A DNA stretch of 64,000 nucleotides from Bordetella genomosp. 13 (GTDB taxonomy: Bacteria > Pseudomonadota > Gammaproteobacteria > Burkholderiales > Burkholderiaceae_B): the NCBI RefSeq assembly GCF_002119665.1, contig NZ_CP021111.1:1302001-1366000 (forward strand), in the 5' to 3' direction. The notes beneath the pieces are model-generated. The model searched no databases and was not told where the DNA came from. It saw only the letters and a program-made list of their open reading frames with translations. A program made the translations under genes and the position numbers. Positions 49,001 to 56,232 of this stretch are shown in pieces. How positions within the stretch are numbered: position 1 is the stretch's first letter; each line of letters opens with the position of its first letter.

Positions 49001-50377
49001 GGGATGCTGGCTCCCACTTGGCGCCAGTCGAAGTTCGACATGGCCCTGTTCCTGGCTTCCGACGAAGCCGACCCTGGCGCGGTGCGCGGCGACTGGGTCT
49101 ATGCCACCGCGGTATTCGAGCGCGCCACGGTAGAGCGCCTGGCGCAAGCCTGGGTGCAGCTGCTGGCGCAGATTGCCGAGGCGCCCGAGCGCGCCGTGGG
49201 CGGCTATGCGCTGCCTATTCCTGAGGACACTTCCGCTATGACCGCGACGAACACGCTGGCCGGCAAGTCCGGCAAACTCGACAAGCTGCGCCGCGCGGCG
49301 CCGGGCCGGCCGCAAGGCGGCCCGGCCGCGCCCGAGCCGCAGACCCGATCCTCTCTGCTCGCGCCCGGCCGCGAGTTCCCGGTGGTGATCGAGCCGGCCA
49401 GCCAGGATCTCGATCCCATCGCATGGGCCCGTGGACAGCGCGATTTCATCGAGTCCACGCTGTGCCGCCATGGCGGCATCCTGTTCCGCGGCTTCGGCCT
49501 GAAGACGCCCGCCGACTTCGAGGCCTTCGCCGAAGCGATCCAGCCGGGCTTGTACGGCGCCTATGGCGATCTGCCGAAGAAGGAGGGCGGCAAGAACACC
49601 TACCGCTCCACGCCTTATCCCGAGCGGCAGATGATCCTGTACCACAACGAAAGCGCGCACCTGGAGCGCTGGCCGCGCAAGCAGTGGTTCTTCTGCGAAC
49701 TGCCTGCGCCGGTAGGCGGTGCCACGCCGATCGTGGATTGCCGCGAGATGCTGCGCGTGCTGCCGCCCGACGTGGTCCGGCAGTTCGAGCAGAAGGAACT
49801 GCTGTACGTGCGCACGTTCGCGCCTCGCTTCGACGTCAGCTGGCAGGACTTCTTCAAGACCGATGATGCGGCTGCCGTCGAGGCGCGCTGCGATGCCGCC
49901 GGCGTCCAATGGCGCTGGATCGACGTGCCGGGATCGGGCGGCGCCCAGCGCGAGTTCCAGACGCGTACGCGCTGCCCGGCCGTGATCGTGCATCCCGTAA
50001 CCGGCGAGCGCTCGTTCTTCAACCAGGTCCAGCTGCACCACGTGTTCTGCCTGGACGCGGAACTGCGCCGCGACCTGCTGGCCATGGTCGGGGTGGAGCG
50101 CCTTCCGCGCAACGTGATGTACGGCGACGGCACGCCCATCCCGGACGAGGTGATGGAGATCGTCGGCCAGGCTTATGAGCGCTGCGCCGTGCGTTTCGAT
50201 TGGCGCCATGGCGACGTGGTGATGCTGGACAACATGCTGGCCGCCCATGCACGCGACCCCTACCAGGGACCGCGCAAGATCGTGGTGGCGATGGGCGACA
50301 TGGTCGAGCGCGCACGGCTGGCGCCGGCCGCCGTGTCCGCGGCCGAGCGGCAACTTCAAGGTGAGAGACATGAATGA
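40061..50377 (+). CDS. NRPS1: C-A(Asp)-T-E-C-A(Ser)-T-C with C-terminal TauD-like beta-hydroxylase domain
   Basis: A 3438-residue synthetase. Approximate residues: C1 60-485 (HHIICDG near 190); A1 507-1007, read as D-L-T-K-V-G-H-V-G-K, i.e. Asp; T1 Ser near 1055 (GGDSIISLQ); E 1124-1543 (HHLVVDGVSW); C2 1547-1966 of the D-donor type (HHLLLDGW); A2 2007-2504, D-V-W-H-I-S-L-I-D-K, i.e. Ser; T2 2550 (GGHSVLAIR); C3 2607-3030 (HHLVADGWS); hydroxylase 3104-3420 with HNE near 3194, a distal His near the end (NMLAAHARDP) and the Arg in GPRKIVVAMG. C1 should join the fatty acid to Asp, which is then epimerised. The A2 motif reads PKC rather than PKG. The NRPS2 start overlaps by 8 nt. Confidence 0.93.
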   Translation: MAQAASFVALAERYQALPPARKAQFLEGLRERGIPFQALPVVPALERRQPTGAGPLVLPAAPSQHGLWLSWQLDPDSPAYNMAGVLDLDGALDPFALQAALETLAQRHEPLRTTFGTDEAGMLRQYVHARTAPPLPLNDLSMLSTDEARRQADVQSRADADQAFDLARGPLWRVRLLRLAPRRHELVLTLHHIICDGESIPVLMRDLARAYEAAILGRAVVEPAPLAVQAGDYAAWQQAWLEAGEGRRQLEHWRARLDVAAPPAALPLDRPRQAGRGDAAGSLRVQWPEALSESLRALARAHSVSTFCAVLAVLKLALYRLGGQRDVPVGVPIADRARPQTRDMVAYLVNVQVMRAPLDPHAGFDALLVAVRDALVDGMQAGDLPFHQLVEGLAPERLPGCHPLFQVKCTEQRNAGREREIGAGELRMRLRELPAARAHFDLSVDVCDEGAITLHLVYASELFEARTMTLLAEQLGAIAQWVTRHPALPLHRMDLVRCAAPAQGEDMAVPASDVLSLWRAGVLRSGTQARVYDEPAGEARSLTFADLDARSDRLAEQLRRDGVGPERVAAVQAPRGIDMVLGMLAVLKAGGVFLPLDPALPVERLRYQLEDSGACCVLASTRPAYLAGSAAWVPLDVELDGPPVRHAGAIPHAAQGAYLIYTSGSTGRPKGVLVSHGALANYVQAVLQRLDLPADASMAMVSTVAADLGHTVLFGALCSGRSLHLLSAERAFDPDAFAEYMAEYRVGVLKIVPSHLQSLLSAGRPHDVLPRTALVLGGEPTSWPLLQRVRDLAPPCRVFNHYGPTETTVGALAQPADGAWAWSASVPMGRALAGLQAWVLDEDLNPVPLGGTGQLYLGGAGVARGYVGRPSLTAERFVPHPLGTGERLYRTGDRVRSLPDGAFEFLGRVDHQVKIRGYRVEPQEIANMLRSREGVRAAEVLARAMPGDDRLALCAYVVLESGAAADVDALRTWLATVVPDYMVPAHWAVLPALPLGPNGKIDRRALPAIAPTTERMADGDAPQGPVEEILAGVWRQLLKVEHVGRHDNFFELGGDSIISLQIIARTRKQGYKLSPKQVFEHQTIAALAAVAQPVAAAAPPAGAQPAVQRAMGAGTNVAADTPPLLPLARAFFDETPEAGSHWNQAVMVAPAAHLDAQRLELALQRVVEAHPALAQPYAPDGRAGAAARPAAPILWRREAAGDDALAVCEAAQRSLDLSRGVLLRAVLIEAGECAQRLLLVAHHLVVDGVSWRILLEDLAQAYRALADGRPVELAPRGSDASSWAARLAEMAAGERGRAELPHWRTLGADLPPLPWADTSAAPRHAEAAQALTLLDADDTRRLLALGARMGGMDAVLLAALARVLARWSGQRAFLLRREAHGRDAAFEDLDVSRTLGWFTATYPFVLAVREGWADQVAAVRDAAAALPAQGLHYAALRHLGPEPVRTALRDARQPDLTFNYLGRLDAGVGEQFDAAGWRLVDEPCGATRAPQSRMSTPVTIDGAVYGDALRLTWTFDRRWLAQDVAQSLAGHYAETLREMLDAAAPTERYALGPMQQGMLFHTLIDGGAGAYVNQLRIDIDGLDAARLRAAWERMLERHDILRTGFDTAGDAPQQVVAPAASLPWQEFDARGWPDDGAIDALALAQREQVFVLHQPPLMRVLLLRTSDARHHLVWTYHHLLLDGWSTSQLLAELFTLYADAQALAQWPPAPRYRDYIDWLSQADAEGSLAFWRAQLHAVEAPTLLAPPADNAAIASAGFEPGVLAATVPAALLARLQAGARRQRVTLNTLVQGAWALLLARHTGQRQVLFGATVSGRPQALPDAERMLGLFINTLPVRVDVDAARTCGDWLRELQAYNLAAREHEHVPLYQIQRQAGHAALFDTILVFENYPVDAALQSEAVARMGLRFGQPVNREQTAYPLTVSAILAGQGRHAALGDEAALTMRYGYARHVFDGAQVQALHRRLQALLESLADAALADSPVALDAAWRQPDDERAWLENVAGAAADYGAYVPVHRQFEAQARIRPDAVALVSDERTLSYADLNRRANALAWRLMARGAGPDRLVGISARRSPEMVIGLLAILKSGAAYVPLDPDYPPQRLAYMMQDSGVSLLVAPSGLTDMLAVPPGIEVIEPDDSQRDDDPAVALHPASLAYAIYTSGSTGQPKCAANHHQALHNRLAWMQQAYPIAPGDVVLQKTPFSFDVSVWEFFWPLSVGARLALAAPGEHRDPRRLARRIVAQGVTTLHFVPAMLQEFLADPAALECKGLRRIICSGEALPASVAQRAMSLLPQAALYNLYGPTEAAIDVTHWTCGPADVGSVPIGRAIGNITLRILDADLHPAPPGTAGELYLGGVGLARGYHARPALTAQRFVPDPLGKAGERLYRTGDLCRWRADGAVEYLGRLDHQVKLRGLRVELGEIEAQLLGQPQVREAVVVARDEAAGPRLVAYVVPQADAATPLGPALREAMSRALPDFMVPAVWVELERLPLSPNGKVDRKALPAPQASEPAGAPAAPRTDNERRLAALWCELLGIEADLIGRDSHFFECGGHSVLAIRLVARLRHSLGDAAPELADVFTHPVLHALAAHLDRLAALPAGPRLPALAPVPRGGRLTLSLAQERLWLVDRLAGGTSAYNMPAALALRGPLDPEAVQAALDALLRRHEVLRTGYPEDPEEGGPIALVHEGARLALERVDLSDLPQAERGQRLDALRLAHASARFDLARAPLARATLVRLGIDEHVLLFAMHHLVADGWSIGVLMRDFGQAYRACGRGGEPASQPAPVQYADYAAWQRQVLRGERLRALTDYWRAQLQGLDARPPLAGDHPRPAVADTRGDAVALHLPGALCARLDALAHARGATRFMVLKAAFDVLAHRVSGRDDLVVGTDVAGRDQPALQDLVGFFVNVVPLRSRWRADASFLDHLDAVRGTLLQAYAHEALPFDRIVDSAAVPRDRRWNPLVQWLFVMQNTPAGAFDIPGLSAGMLAPTWRQSKFDMALFLASDEADPGAVRGDWVYATAVFERATVERLAQAWVQLLAQIAEAPERAVGGYALPIPEDTSAMTATNTLAGKSGKLDKLRRAAPGRPQGGPAAPEPQTRSSLLAPGREFPVVIEPASQDLDPIAWARGQRDFIESTLCRHGGILFRGFGLKTPADFEAFAEAIQPGLYGAYGDLPKKEGGKNTYRSTPYPERQMILYHNESAHLERWPRKQWFFCELPAPVGGATPIVDCREMLRVLPPDVVRQFEQKELLYVRTFAPRFDVSWQDFFKTDDAAAVEARCDAAGVQWRWIDVPGSGGAQREFQTRTRCPAVIVHPVTGERSFFNQVQLHHVFCLDAELRRDLLAMVGVERLPRNVMYGDGTPIPDEVMEIVGQAYERCAVRFDWRHGDVVMLDNMLAAHARDPYQGPRKIVVAMGDMVERARLAPAAVSAAERQLQGERHE

Positions 50378-53300
50378 GATCACGCGGGAACCCGCGCTGG
50401 AGAGCCTGCCCCTGGGACCCGAGCAGCGCGCGCTGATCCAGGCGGGCGGCGCCGGCGAGCACGTGGTGGTGACCCTGGAGTTCGACGGCGCGCTGCAGCC
50501 GGACGCATTGCGACAGGCGTTGCACGCGATCGCGGCGCGCCATGCGGTGCTGACGCATGCCTATGCCGAGGTGCCGGGCTACCTCGGCGTGCGGGCCGTG
50601 CCTATGGAGCCCGCCGCCGATCTGGCATGGGAGGTGGCGGACCTGTCGCAGAGCGCGGATGTGAACGCCGCCTTCGAAGCGATGCGCGAGCGCGAGCAGC
50701 GCACGCCGCTGGCCCTCGCGCAGGGACGGCCGTGGCGCGCCGCGCTGTGCCGGCTGGGCGATGCGCAATGGCGGCTGCTGCTGTCCATCGCGGCACTGGC
50801 CGCCGACCGCGGCAGCCGCGCGCAATTGGCGTTGGAGCTGGCACGGTGGTGGCGGGGCCTGCGTGCCGATGGCGCAGACGAGCCGCCCTTGCCATACGCG
50901 CAGTATGTGGCGTGGCGTCACGACCTCGAGCAGGACGGGGACGCGCAGGCCGGCCGCGACTACTGGCAGGCCTGGACGCAGGGCGCGAACGAGGCCGGGC
51001 CGCTGCGCCTGCCGTATCGCCGGGCCGTAGACGCCGGCGCGCCGAGCGCCGTGGCGAGCATTACGGCGCAGGCGTCCGCCCAGGCCGCCGATGCCGTGCT
51101 GGCCCGCGCCGGCGCGCTTTATGCGCCGGGTGAAGCCGAAGGCCGCGTGCCGGCCGACGAGGTCGTGCTGCAGGCGGCGTGGTGGGCGCTGCTGGCCCGC
51201 ATCTCGGGCGAATCGCGCTACGTGGGCGGGTGGCTGCATGATTGCCGCCGCGACTACGACATGTTGGCCGGCGCGGTGGGCCGCTACGAGAAGATCCTGC
51301 CGTTGAATCTGGCGGTGGACCTGGAGGGCGGCTTCGACGCTTTGGCGCAGGGCCTGTCCGCGCAGCTCGACTCGCATCGCGAGGCGCAGGAATACTGGCC
51401 GGTGGCCGAACCTCCGGTTTCGCCGCGCGCCGGCTTCGGCATGCTGCCGGCCGACGTGGGCGGCAGCGCAGCGGGCAGCACGTGGCGCATGGAAGAACAT
51501 GGCGCCGAGGCGCCGCGGTTCGAACTGGTGCTGCTCGCCGGCCCCGTGCAGGCAGGAGCGGCGCTGCCGCTGGTGCTGCATTACGATCCCCGTCGTTTGG
51601 ACGCGGTCGCCGCGGCGCGCCTGCTGGAGCAATACCGGACGCTGCTGGCTGCGCTTGCCGACTGCGGCCCGGCCAGTCTGGCCTCATTGCCGCTGGTCGG
51701 GCCGGAGGAGACGCAGGCGCTGACGGCCTGGAATGCGGCGTCGGCGAGCGTCTCGGCCGATACGGTGCCGCGCCGGTTGCAGGGCTGGGCCGAACGCACG
51801 CCCGGCGCCACCGCGCTGCAATGGTCGGGCGGCGCGCTGGATTACGCCGCGCTGCAGGCCCGCGTGGACGCCTGGGCGCGCTGCCTGATCGCTCATGGCG
51901 TGAAGCGCGGCGATGTCGTCGCGCTGGACCTGCCGCTGAGCGCGGACCTGGTCGTGGCGTTGCTGGCCGTCATGCGGGCCGGGGCGGCTTACCTGCCGCT
52001 GGACCCGGCATGGCCGCCCCAGCGGCGCGAACTCATCCTCGAGCACGCGCGCCCCGTGTTGCGGCTGCGGCCGGCCGGCGCCTCCGATGGCGGCACGCGC
52101 AGCTCCTCGACGCTGGACTTCAGCCTGGCCGAGCCCGCGCACGACGCCGCCACCGAGCTGCCCACGGTGGGGACGCACGACGCTGCCTATGTCCTGTATA
52201 CGTCCGGCTCCACCGGCACGCCCAAGGGCGTGGTGATCGAGCATGGCCAGCTGGGCAACTACGTCGCCGCATCCGGCTCCGCGCTGGGCCTGTCGCAGTG
52301 CCGCCGCTTCGGCCTGGTGGCCTCGGTGGCGGCCGACCTGGGCAACACGGCGCTGTTCGGCGCGCTGTGCCATGGCGCCGCGCTGGTGGTGGCGGAGCCC
52401 GACGCGGTGCGCGACCCGCAGGCCTTCGCGCGCTATGTGGCGGGCTATGCCATCGATTGCCTGAAGATCGTGCCGTCTCACCTGTCGGCCTTGCTGGACG
52501 AGCCGCCGCAGGGCGCCGCGATACCGGCGACGCTGGTGCTGGGCGGCGAAGCCACGCCGGCCGCACTGGTGCGCGCGCTGCGCCGGGCCGCGCCGCGGTG
52601 CCGCATCTTCAACCACTACGGACCCACCGAGACCACCGTGGGCGTGCTGGTGCACGAGGTGCCGCCCGGTCCCGATCCGGAGGCCGGCGCGCAGCTGCCG
52701 CTGTCGCGCGTGCTGGACGGCAATACCGTGCTGGTGCTCAACGCGGCGGGGGATCTGGCCGCGACCGGCGAGTTGGGCGAACTGGCGATAGGCGGCGCCC
52801 AGGTGTGCCGCGGCTACCTGGGCGTGGCCGACGATGCCCGCTTCTTCCAGACGCCGCTGGCGCCGGGCCTGCGCCTTTACCGCAGCGGCGACCTGGCGCG
52901 CCGCCTGCCGCAGGGCGGACTGGTCCTGGCCGGGCGCGCGGATCATCAGGTGAAGATCCGCGGCTATCGCGTCGAACCGGCCGAGATCGAGGCGGCCGTG
53001 CAGTCGCTGCCCGAAGTGCGCCAGGCCGCGGTGCGGGCGCTGCCCGACGGCACGGGCGCCCTCCGGCTGGTGGCCTACGTGGCGGGGCCTTCCGACGATT
53101 CGGCTGCCAGCCGCCTGCGCGCCGCGCTGCAGGCCATCCTGCCTTCGCACATGGTGCCCGCGACCATCGTCACGCTGCCGCAGCTGCCGCGCCTGCCGAA
53201 CGGCAAGCTCGACCCGGCGGCGCTGCCCGACCCGGACCACCACGCGGATGCGGGCTTGCACACGGCGCCTGAGGGCGATGTGGAGACCGTGCTGGCCGGA

Positions 53301-53624
53301 TTGATCGCCGAGCTGCTCGAGCGCGATGCGGTCAGCGTCACGGGAGACCTGTTCGAGCAGGGCGCGGATTCGTTGATGGTGATCAAGCTGGTGGCGCGCA
53401 TACGCCGCAGCCTGCAGCTGGAGGTGCAGCCGGGCGTGGTGTTCGACCACCCGACCGTGAGGTCGCTGGCGCAGGCGCTGACGGCGCAAGAGCCGAGCCC
53501 GGGACGCCTGGCGCAGGTGGCCGCCGCGCGCCGCCGGCTGGACGCGATGAGTCCGGCCGAGCGCGCCGCGCTGGCGGAGCGCGGCAGGTCCGCGGCATCC
53601 AGCGGCCAGGAGGCGGCGGCATGA
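50370..53624 (+). CDS. NRPS2: interface (degenerate condensation)-A(Asp)-T module
   Basis: A 1084-residue module. Residues 10-430 resemble a condensation domain, but the catalytic HHxxxDG is replaced by S-I-A-A-L-A-A-D-R-G-S near residue 138, with no His pair, so it cannot condense. This matches the interface domain described beside siderophore beta-hydroxylases. Residues 457-950 are an A domain read as D-L-T-K-V-G-H-V-G-K, again Asp. The carrier Ser near 1000 is in EQGADSLMVIK (GAD where GGD or GGH is usual). Peptide bond formation to this Asp is therefore expected from C3 at the end of NRPS1. The start at 50370 overlaps the NRPS1 stop. Confidence 0.92.
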   Translation: MNEITREPALESLPLGPEQRALIQAGGAGEHVVVTLEFDGALQPDALRQALHAIAARHAVLTHAYAEVPGYLGVRAVPMEPAADLAWEVADLSQSADVNAAFEAMREREQRTPLALAQGRPWRAALCRLGDAQWRLLLSIAALAADRGSRAQLALELARWWRGLRADGADEPPLPYAQYVAWRHDLEQDGDAQAGRDYWQAWTQGANEAGPLRLPYRRAVDAGAPSAVASITAQASAQAADAVLARAGALYAPGEAEGRVPADEVVLQAAWWALLARISGESRYVGGWLHDCRRDYDMLAGAVGRYEKILPLNLAVDLEGGFDALAQGLSAQLDSHREAQEYWPVAEPPVSPRAGFGMLPADVGGSAAGSTWRMEEHGAEAPRFELVLLAGPVQAGAALPLVLHYDPRRLDAVAAARLLEQYRTLLAALADCGPASLASLPLVGPEETQALTAWNAASASVSADTVPRRLQGWAERTPGATALQWSGGALDYAALQARVDAWARCLIAHGVKRGDVVALDLPLSADLVVALLAVMRAGAAYLPLDPAWPPQRRELILEHARPVLRLRPAGASDGGTRSSSTLDFSLAEPAHDAATELPTVGTHDAAYVLYTSGSTGTPKGVVIEHGQLGNYVAASGSALGLSQCRRFGLVASVAADLGNTALFGALCHGAALVVAEPDAVRDPQAFARYVAGYAIDCLKIVPSHLSALLDEPPQGAAIPATLVLGGEATPAALVRALRRAAPRCRIFNHYGPTETTVGVLVHEVPPGPDPEAGAQLPLSRVLDGNTVLVLNAAGDLAATGELGELAIGGAQVCRGYLGVADDARFFQTPLAPGLRLYRSGDLARRLPQGGLVLAGRADHQVKIRGYRVEPAEIEAAVQSLPEVRQAAVRALPDGTGALRLVAYVAGPSDDSAASRLRAALQAILPSHMVPATIVTLPQLPRLPNGKLDPAALPDPDHHADAGLHTAPEGDVETVLAGLIAELLERDAVSVTGDLFEQGADSLMVIKLVARIRRSLQLEVQPGVVFDHPTVRSLAQALTAQEPSPGRLAQVAAARRRLDAMSPAERAALAERGRSAASSGQEAAA

Positions 53625-53733
53625 ACCGCCGGTGCGGCCCGGACGCCGCGGCATGTGCGCAACGCGGCTGCGGCCGTACCGAAGGATCGATGGCAACGAA
53701 CGCAATGCATGCGGCGAGCATGCGGGAGACAGC

Positions 53734-54822
53734 ATGATGGCGAAAGACCAGGTGGACAATCCGATGATGCTGGCGCTGCCGCAACAGGGCTATGTGTCGG
53801 TGGCGGCGGGAGGGCAGTGGCGCACGGTGTGGGACGATGCGGGGCTGCACGTGCAGGGGCCGCAGGGCGAACGCCAGCAGTGGGACTATGCGGCGCCCGG
53901 CGCGCAGGGGGCCGCGCGGCTTGCCCTGCGTTATGACAGTGCGGTGGGCACACCGGGCTCGTACCAGGCCGCGCTGGCCGCTCTGGACACGGTGTTCTCG
54001 CACCGGCTGGATGCGCGCGTGCTGCGGGTTCACGCCGAGGGCAGGCTGGCCGCCACGCTGGCGCGGCGCCTCGCGCAGCCGGCGGGACAGGAACTGGACG
54101 TGCACGTCGATGCCTTCTGGCAGCAGGCGGACCTGTGGCTGCTGGACCGCGAGGCCGCGCGTGCGTATCCCTACCGTCCGGCGATGAGCGGGAAAGGCCA
54201 GCGCCATCCTTTGCGTCCGCCCAAGCCCTCGGGCGAGGTGTATGCGCGCCAGATCCCGTGGCTGGGCAAGGTGCTGAGCTTTCGCGTGGCCACCATCGAC
54301 CAGGACGTGGAGCGCCTGAATCGCTGGATGAACAATCCGCGCGTCGCGCAGGTATGGGAAGAAGAGGGCGATCTCGAGTTCCACCGCCGCTATCTGCAGA
54401 ACCTGATCGACGATCCGCACATGCTGCCCCTGATCGCCAGCGCCGATGGGAAACCCTTCGGTTACTTCGAGGTGTATTGGGCCAAGGAGAACCGCCTGGG
54501 CCCGTACTACGACGCGCAGGACTACGACCGCGGCTGGCACGTGCTCATCGGCGAGGACGACATACGCGGCCGGGCGTGGGTGACGGCCTGGCTGCCTTCC
54601 CTCATGCACTACCTGTTCCTGGACGACAGCCGCACGCAGCGCATCGTCGGCGAGCCTCGCGCCGATCATCACCAGCAGATCAACAACCTGGACCGCTGCG
54701 GCTTCGCCAAGGTCAAGGAATTCGATTTTCCGCACAAGCGCGCCATGCTTGTGATGTTGCTGCGCGAGCGCTTCTTCGGCGACCGCCTGTGGGTGCCGCA
54801 GGGCGGCGTTTCGCAATCTTGA
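53734..54822 (+). CDS. N-acyltransferase for hydroxamate formation (IucB/RhbD/AlcB-like GNAT)
   Basis: A 362-residue protein ending in the GNAT fold of the siderophore acetyltransferase family: LNRWMNNPRVAQVWEEEGDLEFHRRYLQNLIDDPHMLPLIASADGKPFGYFEVYWAKENRLGPYY, then LIGEDDIRGRAWVTAWLPSLMHYLFLDD and DRCGFAKVKEFDFPHKRAML. Family members acylate the hydroxylamine of N6-hydroxylysine or N5-hydroxyornithine, usually with acetyl- or succinyl-CoA. The N-terminal ~185 residues are more divergent, as in IucB-like proteins. Next to the ornithine N5-monooxygenase it should make N5-acyl-N5-hydroxyornithine for the last A domain of NRPS3. The start at 53734 has GGGAG 6 nt upstream. The 109-bp gap from NRPS2 holds nothing recognised. 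Confidence 0.9.
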   Translation: MMAKDQVDNPMMLALPQQGYVSVAAGGQWRTVWDDAGLHVQGPQGERQQWDYAAPGAQGAARLALRYDSAVGTPGSYQAALAALDTVFSHRLDARVLRVHAEGRLAATLARRLAQPAGQELDVHVDAFWQQADLWLLDREAARAYPYRPAMSGKGQRHPLRPPKPSGEVYARQIPWLGKVLSFRVATIDQDVERLNRWMNNPRVAQVWEEEGDLEFHRRYLQNLIDDPHMLPLIASADGKPFGYFEVYWAKENRLGPYYDAQDYDRGWHVLIGEDDIRGRAWVTAWLPSLMHYLFLDDSRTQRIVGEPRADHHQQINNLDRCGFAKVKEFDFPHKRAMLVMLLRERFFGDRLWVPQGGVSQS

Positions 54823-54836
54823 TCGCAGGAGTGGCC

Positions 54837-56156
54837 ATGGCTGTCGATACGCGTATCCACGACGTGCTGGGCGTCGGATTCGGTCCTTCCAACCTCGCGC
54901 TGGCGGTGGCGCTGCGCGAGACGTCCACGCGCCCGCCGCTGGACTTCGCGTTCGTCGAACGCAAACCCGAGTTCGTCTGGCATGGCAGCATGCTGCTGGA
55001 CGACAGCTGCATGCAGATCTCGTTCCTGAAAGACCTGGTGATGCTGCGCAATCCGTCCAGCCGGTACACCTTCATCAATTATCTGCACGCCAAGGGCAGG
55101 CTGATGGACTTCATCAACCTGAAGACCTTCTTTCCCAGCCGCCACGAATTCAACGACTACCTGCGCTGGGTGGCCGACGACTTCGACATGCAGGTCAGCT
55201 ACGACGCCGACGTGCTGGCCATCGAGCCGGTACTGCGGCGCGGCGTGGCGACGCACCTGCGCGTGCGGGTGCGCGACGGACGCGGCATGGAGCAGGAAAG
55301 GCTGGCGCGCAATGTGGTGGTGAGCGTGGGCGGCGCGCCCGCCGTGCCCGAGATGTTCGCGGCGCTGCGCCGCGATCCGCGCGTGCTGCATTCTTCGTCA
55401 TACCTGGAAGGCATGTCGCGCCTGGCTCCGCCGCGCCGCGTGGCCGTGGTGGGCGCCGGGCAAAGCGCGGCGGAGATCTTCATGGACCTGCAGGGCCGCT
55501 ATCCCGGTGCGCGCATAGACCTGGTGACGCGGTCGCACGCCATCAAGCCCGCCGACGACAGCCCATTCGTGAACGAGGTGTTCAACCCGGAGTTCACCGA
55601 TTACCTGTTCCAGCAGCCGGCCATCGAGCGCCGGCGGTTGCTGCAGGAATACCGCAACACCAACTACGCGGTGGTGGACCTGGATCTGATCGAACGCATC
55701 TACGAGACCCTCTACCAACAGAAGGTGCGCGGGCAGGACCGCCTGCGGGTGCTGCGCCTGTGCGAGGTGCGCGAGGTGAGCGCCTCGTCCGCCGGCATCG
55801 CGCTGACGCTGGGCCACGTATCCACCGGCGGACAAGAGACCGTGGACTATGACCTGGTGGTGCTGGCCACAGGCTACCGGCGCGATCTGCACTCTGACCT
55901 GGTGGCGCCGCTGCGGCCCTACATGGCGGCGGGCGCCGGCGAGCCTTTGCCGGTGGCGCGCGACTACAGGCTGTTGACCACGCCCGATTGCGAGGCCGGC
56001 GTGTATCTGCAGGGCTGCTGCGAGGAGACCCACGGCCTGAGCGACACACTGCTGTCCATCCTGCCCACCCGCGCGCAGGAGATCGCCGATGCCCTGGCGG
56101 CCAGGCTGCCGCAGCCGGCGCGCCCGCGCGCCGAAGCCCGCGCGTCAGCGGCCTGA
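54837..56156 (+). CDS. L-ornithine N5-monooxygenase (PvdA/SidA family; lysine less likely)
   Basis: A 439-residue flavin monooxygenase. FAD-binding GVGFGPSNLALAVAL at the N-terminus, the substrate region WHGSMLLDDSCMQISFLKDLVMLRNPSSRYTFINYL, NADPH-binding VAVVGAGQSAAEIFMDL, and ATGYRRD near the end match PvdA/SidA. It hydroxylates the side-chain amine, the first step to a hydroxamate. The PvdA-like KDLVMLRNPSSRYTF block favours ornithine over lysine. AGGAG lies 6 nt before the start at 54837. It is followed, 76 nt after its stop, by NRPS3. Confidence 0.94.
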   Translation: MAVDTRIHDVLGVGFGPSNLALAVALRETSTRPPLDFAFVERKPEFVWHGSMLLDDSCMQISFLKDLVMLRNPSSRYTFINYLHAKGRLMDFINLKTFFPSRHEFNDYLRWVADDFDMQVSYDADVLAIEPVLRRGVATHLRVRVRDGRGMEQERLARNVVVSVGGAPAVPEMFAALRRDPRVLHSSSYLEGMSRLAPPRRVAVVGAGQSAAEIFMDLQGRYPGARIDLVTRSHAIKPADDSPFVNEVFNPEFTDYLFQQPAIERRRLLQEYRNTNYAVVDLDLIERIYETLYQQKVRGQDRLRVLRLCEVREVSASSAGIALTLGHVSTGGQETVDYDLVVLATGYRRDLHSDLVAPLRPYMAAGAGEPLPVARDYRLLTTPDCEAGVYLQGCCEETHGLSDTLLSILPTRAQEIADALAARLPQPARPRAEARASAA

Positions 56157-56232
56157 CGCGCCTCATTACGACCCGATGCCCATGCCCCAATCGCTCCCGG
56201 CCGCCGAGCCGGCCATGTTCGAGGATAGCTTC

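Noticed and set aside
50360..50380. Frameshift splitting one giant NRPS into NRPS1 and NRPS2
   Set aside because: The 8-nt overlap has a proper ribosome site and ATG for NRPS2, and the domain boundary is natural, so two separate coupled genes are more likely.
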